Source: Homalodisca vitripennis
Taxonomy: Eukaryota > Arthropoda > Insecta > Hemiptera > Cicadellidae
Direction of reading: 5' to 3'
DNA: 64,000 nt
Assembly: GCF_021130785.1 (NCBI RefSeq)
Contig: NC_060207.1
Coordinates: 7,840,501-7,904,500 of the forward strand
Shown here: piece after piece, positions 55,501 through 64,000 of the stretch
Position numbering within the stretch: position 1 is the first letter of the stretch
Layout: each line of letters opens with the position of its first letter
Made by a program: the position numbers and the translations under genes
The notes under the pieces: model-generated
Told to the model about the DNA's origin: nothing
The model's database searches: none
What the model saw: the letters and a program-made list of their open reading frames with translations, nothing else

Positions 55501-58500
55501 TTAATGACTTGTAGGATCCAAAAGATACTCCCCCTCCAACACGGGTGGAAACTCGAGATGAGCGCTTGGAGAGACGGCGGCGGGAGAGAGCTGAGCAGGT
55601 GGCATACAAGCTTGAACAGGAGATAGCATTGTGTAAGTTGATGAACTTAATAAACTAATTGCCACTAATATTATAATTTATATATGAAAGTTACCTTTAA
55701 CCTAATATAGTAGTTGTCACACAAAATAAATTACTATAGATTAATATACTATACCAATAATAATAGCTCGCTCATGAGCTATTGTTGGTATTTTCAGTCA
55801 TTATAAAAAGATTGAAATTGATAATCAGTATATTTTAAAGTTTCAAATTATATAACAAACAGTATTTAGCACTTTATAAAAATATCAGTTTTAAAAACTG
55901 AGAAATGCACAGTTGTGTTCATACACACTCCTAGATATCAGAGTTTTAAAATTAAATAACTGTAACCAATATGATGGAAAGTTTTGGTCGTTAAGGTAAC
56001 ATTGAAAATCTTTTATTTGTTTCAGGGGATCCTCATAATATACCGACATCTACTCTTGACCCGTTCAAAACTCTGTTTGTAGCGAGAATTGTAAGTATCA
56101 TTTTATTAAATGCATAAATTACCTCTATTAAATACTGATTGTAATATTTCATTAATTAAAAATAGAGTATGCTAATTTAGACTTGTAATGCAAAAGATGT
56201 AGAGGGGCATTGTAACAGAAAGTTGTAAGACAAGTTGGTAGGAAAATCAACTTACATAAATTGTTCACTGGCAGGGTAGCGACCCGACCGGGAATAATTC
56301 AGGAATTGAATGCATCAGGAATAAGCTGGGAATCTCACTGTACAAGTGGAAAAATCACAAAAACAATTTTTCCGTCTCTATAAACTTATGAAATCAAGAA
56401 ATAATTTGATAGTTCTGTGAAATTGTATCCGTCCGTGCGTGCGTGTGTGTGTGTGTGTGTGTGTGTGTCTGTCTGTCTGTCCTCTACTAGTCTGTTGGGT
56501 ATTTATTTACAATACCGTGACCATGGAAAATGGACTTTTTTTTCTTGGGTTGGGCATTTATAGCCTAGTATTATTATCACAGGTGCATATAAACAGGGGG
56601 GAAAGAATATTATTGTATTATATTGATGCCTTTCGGGCATTATTGCGTTAAGGAGCAGGGGCATCACGTGATCTGGGATTCGACTTTTGCAAGCTCGAGT
56701 TAATTTTTTTTCTAAAAAAGCAAGCAGTGCGCAGCACTGCGCAGCGGGCAGGCATCGTTGACAGGATTAACGCACTAGTCACTATCATTTCAGTAACTTA
56801 TCATTTACCTTAATGTTCATTGTAGTACTTTCCACACCGAAAACTGAAGTCCCCAAATTCGTTTACAACGAGTTTGTTGCCACACTTCCTATAACCACAA
56901 CGCCTAGTCCGGTTACAAGCCCCGTGCTTTACATAAAATTGCAAAACTCCATACTCGTCTTTACGAATTGCTTCCACGTAAGATAACGAACATCCAACAC
57001 AAAGGTATGCCATTACCACTACTGAACTACGACTTTAAGAATAGACACCGAGGAACAAAATAGTTCAAAATGGCGTCCCTTCTTTATTTGAGAGAGCCAT
57101 GGAGTTATACGAAACTGTCCAATAAGGAGGTTAAGAATAGACACGGAGGAACAAAATAGTTCAAAATGGCGTCCCTTCTTTATTTGAGAGAGCCGCGGAG
57201 TTATACGAAAATGTCCAATAAGGAGGTTAAGAATAGACACGGAGGAACAAAATAGTTCAAAATGGCGTCCCTTCTTTAATTTAGAGAGCCGCGGAGTAAC
57301 ACCAAACTGTCAAATATGGATAGTGTTGCCAGAGGTACTATCAAAAACAGAGTTTTCAGAGAATTTAAAAAAATCGTAACTCCTTTGATTTTCATTGCCG
57401 ACGAACTTTTTCTTCACTATTGTTTTCAGGAAAAATTGTAGTTTTCAGGGAAAAAAATGAACATACCTTTCCATGGTCACGGTATTGTAAATTGATACCT
57501 GTTGGGTATTTATTTACCCTATCACGTCAAGCCCTCTACACATATAACGATTTATCAGACGATCAGTTGGCCGACCGATCGTCTCAGTTTAGTCTGTGAA
57601 CAACTGCTCCTCACACACATTCTAATTGGTCTTTAGTTCACATGGTTAAAGCAAAGAGTGTGACGTTATGTTTTGACATCACGGTTGCATCCAAACCTCA
57701 ACTGTACTAATACTGTCGGCAGTCTGCAGATAGCCAGTTGGCTGAATTTTCCACACACATCAGTTTTTAGTTAGACAGACAACTCATCCGTTCTCTAAGT
57801 AATCATATGACTGAATTCCCAGTACATGTGGCTATCGGTTGTACAAGTCGAACTTTCTAAACCAAATCTTGCAACAAATGATTACATATTTGAGGAGCTT
57901 TACGTCGTGTACTTTCGTATTCCGTAACTACTACATAACAAATATGTTCAAGTTTAAGTCATTTTTATTCAGAACATTTGGAACAATTAAAATTCTTTAC
58001 ATAACCCATGCTACTCGCAGGTTGTGCGTGAGAATAGTTTTGCAGTTCACACTTATCGTCCTTGTATATCATACTTTTAAAAGTTCAGGCAAAAAATCTA
58101 ATTTCTGTTAAGTAACAAGTAAGTTAATTAAAAAAATGCAACATTAAATAAAATATTTTTAATGAAATTTGGAGTTAATATAACTAGATAACAATAAATA
58201 AGGTTAGCAAACAATATTACAATAAAAATACAACAAACATAACAAATAAATAATAACAATATCACATTACCCAAAATTAACAATCATCATGAATAATTTA
58301 ATTGAATATTCATTATGAGAAACCCATTTTCACAACAATACTACTATTGTTCTGTTCATTCTAAGGTTAAATAAATGTACTCTTTTTCAGAACTATGACA
58401 CTTCAGAATCGAAACTACGCAGAGAATTTGAAATGTACGGTCCTATCAAGAAGGTAAGCCAATTATCTTGTACAGTTTAGTGATTAATCCCTGTAAGGTC

Positions 58501-61500
58501 TTTGTTTATTAAAGAATGTATTATCTTTTGCCACACTTCAAATTTGGAGATAACGTTATAGCATGTTTAGCTTACCAGATCTGTTATACTCAATTTATTG
58601 GTTATACCAGTGCCAGTGGGTAAAGTTGAACATAATGTTTAGAACTGTAGAACGTAGTAGTGTTGTACTTCAAATCAGTTTGGTGTGTCTGGATTGTACT
58701 TTAAGCCGTATGTAAGGAGCTAATTGGCTTATTCCTCTTCCCTGTTTCCGCACAAAAATTCAGCCACTGCCTTCTGGTTGCAACAGTCATCATAACCTTA
58801 AGTCATCACTTCCTGCAAAATATCGCATCAAGCTTCAATTTGTGCATGCGTCGGAATGTCAATTGTCAGTGCAGTAAAAACATTCTATGGCCTGTCAATG
58901 TTCTAGGGGTTTGTTAACTCATGCAGTATTTTAGAATCAAGTGCACACATTTTACTAACATTTTTGTACGTGTACGCATCTTTACAATGCATAAAATAAC
59001 TAAATATTTTAAGAAACCTGAACTAGACAAAGAAGCTGAAAAATGCACAACACTTGCAATGGAAACATCATTTGGAGTCAACACAGTCTTACTTCCATCT
59101 TGTATTACTACATCTTCGAATGGCATAAAAAGAAATGATAAAAAATGGCCAAACTGTTTTACTCTATAACAAAAGAACAAGTTTTGTAAAAATTCCAGTT
59201 GGCCTATAGTACACAACAAAAAAACTGGGTGTGAAGTATGCCTAAATGTTGGATATTTAGGTATAGAACAAATCTGGTATGAAAATGTTAAAACAATGGA
59301 CTGGATGTGATATTACTAGTTTTAGGGGGACTCGAGTCCAGCAGCAAACAGCATTGAGAATGAAAATCACAGGGCTGCACATTTAGCAGCTTTAATAATG
59401 GTTGCAGAGTCCTAACAGATTGCCTATAAGGTTGCAAAACAGAAACAGTCTTTCAACGATTTTGAGTCGGAAATTGATGTGCAAGAACTCAATAGTTAAA
59501 ATATGGGTTGCATCCTACCTTCAAATAAGGTCTGTGTGAATATCATAAACTACATAAGTTCTGAAATTGAAAAGCACACTGTACAGGAAATAATCAAATC
59601 AACTGATAAATCTGTAATCGTTGATGAATCAACAACTATGATGAGTCGAAAATCAACTCGATTTTTGTACATTAGAGTTTTCTTTCAAGATTTAGGTATG
59701 AAGTGCCTTTTGAATATATTTTTGAACCTCATTGAACATGAAAGTGTGTCTTGAAATTTTTGATGCTATAATTAGCCTTGAAGGTTACAAATTAGCTGAC
59801 AGTGTTTTACAAAATAAATTAATTGATGTGGCATGGGACGGAGCAGGAGTAATGTCTGGCCATACCTTTGGATTGTGTGCCTTGTTAAAAGACAAGTTTC
59901 CCTCTAAGATTTTTTTCATTGCTTTATTCACAGGCTTGGACTTGTTTAACTGATGTTGTGAAGAAAATGGCAAGTACCAATGGCTTTTCAGTGTTTATTG
60001 ATAAAATGTATGTTCTGTACAATGCCTCTAAGAATAGCCAACAGTTGGCATCCTTAGAATTAAGCAGTGGTTCACTAAAAGGAAAATTGCTTTTCCTTTA
60101 CCTTGCAGTAAGCATTGTTTCTTTTAAAGGTCTGTGTTTATTTATTCGATTAAAAAGTAGTACAGCAGCACTTCAACATGATGTAGTTTTTGCTTTAGAA
60201 ACGGTAATCTGATATCCTTGAGATGTCTAAAAGATCTTATGGAGAGAATGCAGTGATAAAATGGCAATGAAGAGGAGTATTTTTTGTGAAAGTGATAAAA
60301 CATGAAGATGACCTTGTAAGTGATTTTCCTTAATTTTCACCACAGTTGCCAATCTTTACAGTGTTAAAGAAATCATGCACATGGAAGGTAGAAGAACTGT
60401 CAGGAATGAATATTCTCTCCAAACTCTTAATTCCATAGAATATAAATATAGATGTCACATGATATTGTTCAGAGTGTTCTTCAAGATGATTTCAACACAC
60501 ATAGTTATTTTGAAATGAAACTCACTCATAATCATTGAAACTTGTTACTCTAAACATGATATTTCCAAATCTAATGAATAGATATAGCCCTTTTGTCAGT
60601 AATTACCTAAAGTTTTTGTTAGGAATAATGGAAAGAAGAGCTAAAGGCTTGGTGCGTTCACCAACAGTGTTGCGAACTGCATATAGAGAAATTTTCCTTT
60701 TAGCAAACCATTGCTTAGAACTGCATAACAATTCGAGGACTTTTGGATATTCCTTCGCCATTTATTTTCAAATGAAATATCAACTTTGCAAATTCGAACA
60801 TTTTTATCATAATTTAAAGAGTAACTGGGAACAAAATGATTATATTTTTTCCACATAATGAGCTTAAGAGGTTTTCTTTTAGACCAAAGTAAGAAATACA
60901 ACGAAGTGAAGCCAGGTTAGAACTGTATTTTATTTAAACAATCCATTACTGCTATAGTTGTCAAGGAGAATTTACAGATTTAATTTAACCTTCAATTTAA
61001 TTGACAAATGTAAATAAGAAAATAATTTACTTTACATAATTTAATGGGCTTAAATTAAATTTAAAGATGTAAAATATTGAATCGCATTGCAGCATGGCCT
61101 GGGCGGCTGACTCGTGTGTGATGACGGCCCACTTCTGATCTCATTTGTAACTTAACCACATAGTTAATGAAAAAATGTGTAGAATAAAAGTGTTTTATTC
61201 AGATTTTTTCAAACAACATGTCTGCTAATTAAATCATTGACCAATGAAACAAAACTTTTCTCGCAGAAGGACTTTTTGACATTTGTTAGTCAAGAAAAGT
61301 ATTATTACTAATCTTAATAATTTGTAACTTACTTTAATAAAAATTATAAGCATAATAGATTTTCTAAAATACGTATCATCATACCAATATACTTCTGCAG
61401 GCAAGTACAAAATTTCATAATTTTATTATAATAATAACAACTATGATTTATAGTAGTGTCAATGAAACAGCGAGAATTAATCTGAGTGCCAGCTTTTGGT

Positions 61501-61700
61501 GCAGTGAAATCACCAATATTTGTTCTGCACCTGTAACGGCTCTTAATGATAATGCCTGTTATGCTTCATTCTTTGATGTGCAATTTTTGTTGCTCAATAA
61601 TTTTGCATTTTTTTTCAGATAGTGATGATCCACAATACAGTGAATGGGAAGCCCAGAGGCTATGCCTTTGTTGAGTATGAACACGAACGTGACATGCACT
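46446..61700 (+). CDS. snRNP-U1-70K: U1 small nuclear ribonucleoprotein 70 kDa, 5' five coding exons
   Basis: Gene-level entry: exons 46446-46589, 55515-55632, 56026-56090, 58391-58453 and 61619-61700 join in frame to 157 codons plus one base, all with GT-AG introns. U1-70K binds stem-loop I of U1 snRNA and is a core protein of the U1 snRNP, which recognises 5' splice sites in the nucleus. Visible: the conserved N-terminus [18 protein letters not shown], the basic helix [19 protein letters not shown], and most of the RRM with RNP2 (TLFVARI) and RNP1 ([10 protein letters not shown]). The rest of the RRM, the glycine-rich part and the RS/RE-rich tail lie beyond the right edge. Introns of 8.9, 0.4, 2.3 and 3.2 kb hold mobile elements. 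Confidence 0.96.
46590..46906. other. U1-70K intron 1, start
   Basis: AT-rich. A 40-bp segment near 46850-46895 (GTGGCCTACACTCGTTATTC) is found again, inverted and diverged, near 48470-48520 on the far side of the nested elements. Confidence 0.4.
47141..47157 (+). repeat. Hairpin module, foldback left arm
   Basis: GCAGCGC-AAA-GCGCTGC, a perfect 7-bp stem with 3-nt loop, followed by GCAGCGGGCAAGCATCG. Confidence 0.9.
47416..47432 (-). repeat. Hairpin module, foldback right arm
   Basis: On the minus strand GCAGCGC-GAA-GCGCTGC, followed by GCAGCGGGCAGGCATCG. Same stem as the left arm with a different loop. Confidence 0.9.
47949..47965 (+). repeat. Hairpin module, element D copy 1
   Basis: GCAGTGC-GCA-GCACTGC followed by GCAGCGGGCAGGCATCG. 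Compared with the foldback arms the fifth stem pair is T-A in place of C-G, so pairing is kept. Confidence 0.9.
48197..52244. other. U1-70K intron 1, central part
   Basis: AT-rich with no recognised exon or intact element. At 49728-49775 the stretch TAGAATTTGATCTTTTAGTG then CTTCGAGGGATGCTTTT resembles the sequence just before the hairpin in MITE copy 2 (25450-25497). A short cysteine-rich ORF is listed separately. Confidence 0.4.
51485..51703 (+). other. Unidentified cysteine-rich reading frame
   Basis: A 73-codon stretch between TAA codons, without its own starting ATG, reads [48 protein letters not shown] and ends EEMEIEEQ. It has eight cysteines, unusual for random AT-rich DNA. TTTAAG|GTAAGT just before it looks like a splice donor, not an acceptor. 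I do not recognise a family; it may be a relic of an element or chance. Confidence 0.2.
52506..54671 (-). CDS. LINE ORF2: endonuclease end plus reverse transcriptase
   Basis: An open 721-codon frame. Residues about 20-60 hold the end of the endonuclease ([20 protein letters not shown] with SDH). Then a linker, and RT boxes [25 protein letters not shown]-type [70 protein letters not shown] (catalytic ADD), [20 protein letters not shown] and [16 protein letters not shown]. It lacks the natural N-terminus and C-terminus because of the two flanking frameshifts. Confidence 0.9.
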   Translation of the reverse strand: MTLTSTALNSNMTRIPLPPTRITPQSQTSIDCVCTNQKRDYVSIEILNSGISDHTAQICTLNVFTEDTGNVKGQKRNFNDDNIHNLKLALSNETWERVINCNDTEIAYKNFSNIITSALNQTCPYKKYKQCKGKEKLWDPELHTLRQEFLGANERYLLMGSLEHKQEVATKKKNYDLKIKELRRQSTVDRIARSENKTKALWNIINNERRTKKSSVGLKELKIDNKTINDPQQIVEHFNTVFTTMADSAILNNNPLKNRTPSPIQQLDTRSFYLYDTTIEEVIKTINSLPAKVSAGIDEISPKLLKACKHEIAYPLTTLINMSVQSGRFPHQLKLSKVIPIFKQGDQSEASNYRPISQISTFSKVIEKIVLNRLLNYMTYNNLLTDQQHGFTKNKSTSTALISFIEYVIDQIEAKNTTTAIFLDLSKAFDTLDHEQLLTKLNTMGVRGTEVEWFRSYLTNREQVVEIRHTQNNKIAHIRSSPLPVLRGVPQGSVLGLVLFTLFTNDLPKYLDEFATTLMYADDTVLLLADRTPENLEIESFTAMNMAVQYCHINNLVVNEAKTQQLILGPKKEQTVHLPNIQAASEAKYLGVTIDEDLKWTTHIDNLCRKLDTGLYVVKRIKSISDVPSAKTAYFALFESNLRYGLLVWGNSSAGNLQRVLVTQKKAVRTLADLQPRESCRPAFINLSILTVVSLYVLEAVTCVHERGFPRGCNTHHYNTR
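54610..55188 (-). pseudogene. LINE ORF2 endonuclease N-terminal part
   Basis: 192 codons of an APE-type endonuclease: [20 protein letters not shown] (with the catalytic E of TEHG), [29 protein letters not shown] and [12 protein letters not shown] (GDIN box). It overlaps the next frame by about 60 bp at a frameshift, so the two frames together were one protein. Confidence 0.88.
55515..55632 (+). CDS. snRNP-U1-70K: U1-70K coding exon 2
   Basis: Acceptor ATGACTTGTAG ends at 55514 and donor GTAAGTT starts at 55633. 118 nt: [20 protein letters not shown] then [19 protein letters not shown] plus one base of a tryptophan codon. This is the basic helical region before the RRM. The upstream pyrimidine tract is weak because LINE sequence begins some 20 bp away. 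Confidence 0.95.
56026..56090 (+). CDS. snRNP-U1-70K: U1-70K coding exon 3
   Basis: Acceptor TTTGTTTCAG ends at 56025 and donor GTAAGTA starts at 56091. 65 nt complete W and encode [20 protein letters not shown] then I, including RNP2 of the RRM. Phase 0. Confidence 0.95.
56436..56480. repeat. (GT)n / (CTGT)n microsatellite
   Basis: GTGCGTGC, then about 12 GT units, then CTGTCTGTCTGTC. In U1-70K intron 3, just before element D copy 2. Confidence 0.95.
56724..56740 (+). repeat. Hairpin module, element D copy 2
   Basis: GCAGTGC-GCA-GCACTGC followed by GCAGCGGGCAGGCATCG, identical to copy 1. Confidence 0.9.
57035..57322. repeat. Three 96-bp tandem repeats in element D copy 2
   Basis: Units start at 57035, 57131 and 57227 with TTAAGAATAGACAC. 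Each contains AAAATAGTTCAAAATGGCGT, CCCTTCTTTA, AGAGAGCC and GTCCAATAAGGAGG. Units 1 and 2 are nearly identical; unit 3 diverges in its last 30 bp. 96 is a multiple of three and the minus strand is open across two units. Confidence 0.95.
57518..58390. other. U1-70K intron 3, right part
   Basis: No gene recognised. The interval ends in the polypyrimidine tract TCTTTTTCAG of exon 4. Confidence 0.5.
58391..58453 (+). CDS. snRNP-U1-70K: U1-70K coding exon 4
   Basis: Acceptor TTTTTCAG ends at 58390 and donor GTAAGCC starts at 58454. 63 nt encode [20 protein letters not shown] then K, the first helix of the RRM. Phase 0 at both ends. Confidence 0.96.
58921..60870 (+). pseudogene. hAT-superfamily transposase pseudogene (KIAA1586/ZBED-like)
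   Basis: Plus-strand pieces in several frames: an N-terminal [19 protein letters not shown] (58988-), [20 protein letters not shown] then [10 protein letters not shown] (59587-59690), [20 protein letters not shown] and [12 protein letters not shown] (59815-59915), [20 protein letters not shown] (59991-60050), and a C-terminal part around 60570-60857. These follow the RNase H-like core of hAT transposases of the type domesticated in vertebrates as KIAA1586-like proteins. At least four frameshifts or stops. No terminal inverted repeats identified. Lies in U1-70K intron 4, same orientation. Confidence 0.65.
60871..61618. other. U1-70K intron 4, right part
   Basis: AT-rich, no element recognised; ends in the long pyrimidine tract of the exon 5 acceptor. 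Confidence 0.5.
61619..61700 (+). CDS. snRNP-U1-70K: U1-70K coding exon 5
   Basis: Acceptor TTTTTTTTCAG ends at 61618 and donor GTGAGTA starts at 61701. 82 nt encode [20 protein letters not shown] then EHERDMH, with RNP1 of the RRM, and leave one base for the next codon. The following exon (rest of the RRM) was not found before 64000. Confidence 0.96.
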
Positions 61701-63230
61701 GTGAGTACACAGGGAGTACATAAGAAACGTTTGCAGTCAGGGGGGCATTATCAACCTCATTTGCTAAGCTAATATTTTGGTTTTCTTGTTCTTGGTCCAG
61801 TTTGGGGGAGGAGGAGACAACTTAAACTCTGTCAATTGTCTGTGAAATACCATACCATTGCTGGCTAAATAGGTTTGTATGTCTGGTAAGACCCAACATA
61901 CAAATTCTTTATCAAAAAATATTTTTGAGGTGTCAATCCCCCAATCTTTTTTGGATATGTAGTTACAGATTTTAATTGAAAGCATTTAATACATGAATTA
62001 ACAATGGGAATAATTTTTTTTATTACAAAAAAATATTGAAAAATAAGATTTTTTACTATTATTTTAAAACATAATCACAGGTAAGACATTTAAAGGTGCA
62101 GAGTATTTGATAGCAAAAATTTTAAGAAAACAAATTGTATTTCGACTAAGTATTCGTCTTTACTCTATATACTATAAGGAATTCTAGTATTAAATTAATA
62201 ACTGCTATATAACATGTAGAAAATTGTGCTTTCTACAGTAATTAAAAATATGATAATGTGCTATTTGTATACTATGGAAATTGTCTTCAGACACAGATAT
62301 TTTAGGCATGTGTCTAGTCTGTCTCATACTAAATCATTTTGTAATGTGTAGAAGGGCCATTCTAAGAATGGATAATATTTACTTAAAAAATTGTCACGTC
62401 AACAGTTATTTACTTGTAAACCGAACACCGTAATATAATTTAAGCATGAAATGAAAAATCCGCCATTGATTTACACTGTTGAGTCTAAAAATGTAAATTT
62501 AGAATTTTCTCAAGTTAAAAAAATATGATTGTTAATAGTGGTATAAAACCTACAGGAATGTTATGGACAATTAATGCAGCAATAATATGATCTCTGAAAT
62601 TAAAACTCTAAAATTGTCCACGTTTAAAGCCAGAAATATATGAAAAAGACAAGAAACACAGTATTAAGCATGCTGTAGGCAAGCATTACACAAAAAAGTT
62701 ACATGCCATCACACTAATGATACTAAAACAAACAGTAGAAATCAAAATCTACAACTGTTTCAAGACAGGATACGATCTTCTTGCACCATGAAGTACTCAT
62801 ATAAATGGCAGGAGACACAATAACAAAAGAATTGCAGCTGAACATTTCTTAATTATTTCTGCCTATGACATGTTGATAACAGTTTCTGTGAAATTTTTAA
62901 CAGTACTCAAAAGACCAAGATAAATAAAGAGGAAAGAGAAATAATGAGGATAATTGTTACATTTATGTGATTGGGTTATTTTACAAGTGGAGGAAACAAC
63001 AAGGAACTGTGAGGTAGAAGAGAGAAGTAACAGCTGAACAAAAATTTAGTGGACTGTGAAAAACAAAGCTAAAGCAGATTTAGTAATAAAAGAAAATGTT
63101 ACTGGTTATAATAAGAAGTGGTTGAAAATAAAATATTGAGACATGCACTCAGAAGAGATTTGCTGAAGTTTGTGAGAGAAACTCGTTTAATTTTTTTGTA
63201 ATGCAATAGCAACAGTAAATGTTCATAATA
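61701..63230. other. U1-70K intron 5, left part
   Basis: AT-rich, no exon or element recognised before the mariner. Confidence 0.5.
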
Positions 63231-64000
63231 CGAGGGTTGTTCAATAAAGACTGAGACTGTGTCTATAAAACATTTATTATTTAATTCTGATCTACATCAA
63301 ATTTTTCACCTTCAAAGTATTCCCCATTAAGTGAAATGCACTTGTCCCAGCGCCTTTGCCATGCCTGGAAAACGTTAGAGAAGCCATCCTTTGACATGTT
63401 CTTCAGGATCACCTCCAAAGCCTTTACTGCATCCTGTTCCGAATCAAAACGACGTCCCTTTAATTCCTTTTTTGCAGTATGAAACAAAAAAAAGTCACAG
63501 GGCGCAAGGTCAGGACTATAAGGTGGGTGGAGCACGACCTTAATGTTTCGTTTAGCCAAATATTCTGTCACAACGTGTGCAATGTGAGGCCGCGCATTGT
63601 CGTGATGAAGTTTCCAGTTTCCTCGAAGTTCTGGACGCTTTCGAGAAATGTAATCATTCATTAATGTAGCCAAAACTTGTTTGTAATAGTCTCCATTGAT
63701 TGTCTGTCCACGTGGAACTGAATGAGTGTACACCATTCCTTTATAGTCAAAAAAAGTAATGACCATTGCTTTGTTTGCAGATTTGGTTGCCCTAGCTTTC
63801 TTCGGGCGACCTTCATTTTTTTCTACCCACTCAGTGCTTTGGATTTTCATTGCAGGGTCATACTGATAAACCCAGGACTCATCAGCAGTGATTACACTCT
63901 TCCACCAATCCCTATCTTCTTCAACGAACCGCTTCCACTCAAGGCAAACATCGACACGGTTTTGTTTTTGTTCAGGTGTGAGTAAACGAGGAATCCAACG
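63231..64000 (-). mobile_element. Mariner element, 3' end and most of the transposase
   Basis: The outer end at 63231 begins CGAGGGTTGTTCAATAAAGA preceded by TA (63229-63230), as expected for a mariner terminal inverted repeat and target. The element runs off the right edge, so the other end and TA are not visible. It sits in U1-70K intron 5 in antisense orientation. Confidence 0.9.
63281..64000 (-). CDS. Mariner transposase (DD34D), 5' end beyond window
   Basis: Open over 240 codons from the right edge to TAA at 63281. It contains RLLTPEQKQNRVDVCLEWK, SVITADESWVYQYDP (first D), KLHHDNARPHIAHVV (second D) and HPPYSPDLAPCDFFLF (third D); 34 residues separate the second and third aspartates. 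It ends in the C-terminal region RRWDKCISLNGEYFEGEKF. The catalytic triad is intact and there is no frameshift. The transposase cuts and pastes the element at TA sites. The N-terminal helix-turn-helix DNA-binding part is outside the window. Confidence 0.93.
   Translation of the reverse strand, partial: RWIPRLLTPEQKQNRVDVCLEWKRFVEEDRDWWKSVITADESWVYQYDPAMKIQSTEWVEKNEGRPKKARATKSANKAMVITFFDYKGMVYTHSVPRGQTINGDYYKQVLATLMNDYISRKRPELRGNWKLHHDNARPHIAHVVTEYLAKRNIKVVLHPPYSPDLAPCDFFLFHTAKKELKGRRFDSEQDAVKALEVILKNMSKDGFSNVFQAWQRRWDKCISLNGEYFEGEKFDVDQN

Larger units (their letters stand above)
56498..57499. mobile_element. Element D copy 2 with internal tandem repeat
   Basis: Starts GGTATTTATTTACAATACC then GTGACCATGGAAA and ends with the inverted TTTCCATGGTCACGGTATTG then AAATTGATACC. 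The outer thirds match copy 1, including CCTTTCGGGCATTATTGCG and the GC hairpin (56724-56740). The middle (about 56800-57330) is absent from copy 1 and holds three 96-bp units. CTGTTGGGTATTTATTTAC occurs at 56492-56510 and again at 57499-57517, a 19-bp direct repeat that includes the first bases of the element itself. Confidence 0.9.

Noticed and set aside
57525..57545. GTCAAGCCCTCTACA shared with 23895-23915 as another SINE copy
   Set aside because: Match is about 15 bp only, with unrelated flanks.
1..64000. CRISPR arrays, bacterial operons or phage
   Set aside because: Repeats lack the spacer pattern, and spliced eukaryotic genes and eukaryotic TEs fill the window.

Overview
The window is a transposon-rich, AT-rich piece of an animal genome, almost certainly an insect or other arthropod. 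It carries parts of two ordinary spliced host genes, and nearly everything else is mobile DNA or its remains. The arthropod call rests on exon sequences close to insect zer-1 and U1-70K, canonical GT-AG introns of several kb, and a TE mix of Jockey/CR1-type LINEs, BEL/Pao, mariner, piggyBac, hAT and a 5S-headed SINE. I cannot name the species.

Left part (1-27184, minus strand): the first five coding exons of a zer-1/ZYG11-family gene (27184-26421, 17154-17021, 15765-15623, 8031-7829, 6120-5949). They join in frame to 472 codons and the gene runs off the left edge. Its introns hold a piggyBac pseudogene, two arrays of one 66-68 bp minisatellite, TTAA- and TA-flanked MITEs, a 5S rRNA-derived SINE, many 5'-truncated LINEs, a broken ORF pair with SGNH-hydrolase-like and macro-domain-like sequence, a 70-bp perfect palindrome, two tRNA-like units and two copies of a MITE, one with an 8-bp target duplication.

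Middle part (27185-46445): no host exon recognised. In order there are a LINE 3' fragment, a CR1/Jockey-superfamily LINE remnant, a decayed BEL/Pao element, a complete but frameshifted Jockey element (35946-40448, minus) between two ~970-bp direct repeats, and a near full-length LINE (about 41700-46204, plus) with an SGNH domain in ORF1 and an intact 586-codon RT reading frame. Its 3' end lies about 240 bp before the next gene.

Right part (46446-64000, plus strand): the first five coding exons of U1-70K (snRNP70), 46446-46589, 55515-55632, 56026-56090, 58391-58453 and 61619-61700, running off the right edge. Intron 1 (8.9 kb) holds a foldback element nested inside another element and a LINE that almost touches the exon 2 acceptor. 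Intron 3 holds a second copy of the outer element with a 3 x 96-bp tandem repeat, intron 4 a hAT pseudogene, and the last kb a mariner with an intact DD34D triad.

The two host genes have unrelated jobs: a CUL2 ubiquitin-ligase substrate receptor and a core U1 snRNP protein. The most striking structure is a short GC-rich hairpin module shared by the foldback arms and their host element, whose stem changes by a compensatory base pair between copies. The near-identical 970-bp repeats around the Jockey element may be a giant target duplication or an assembly artefact.
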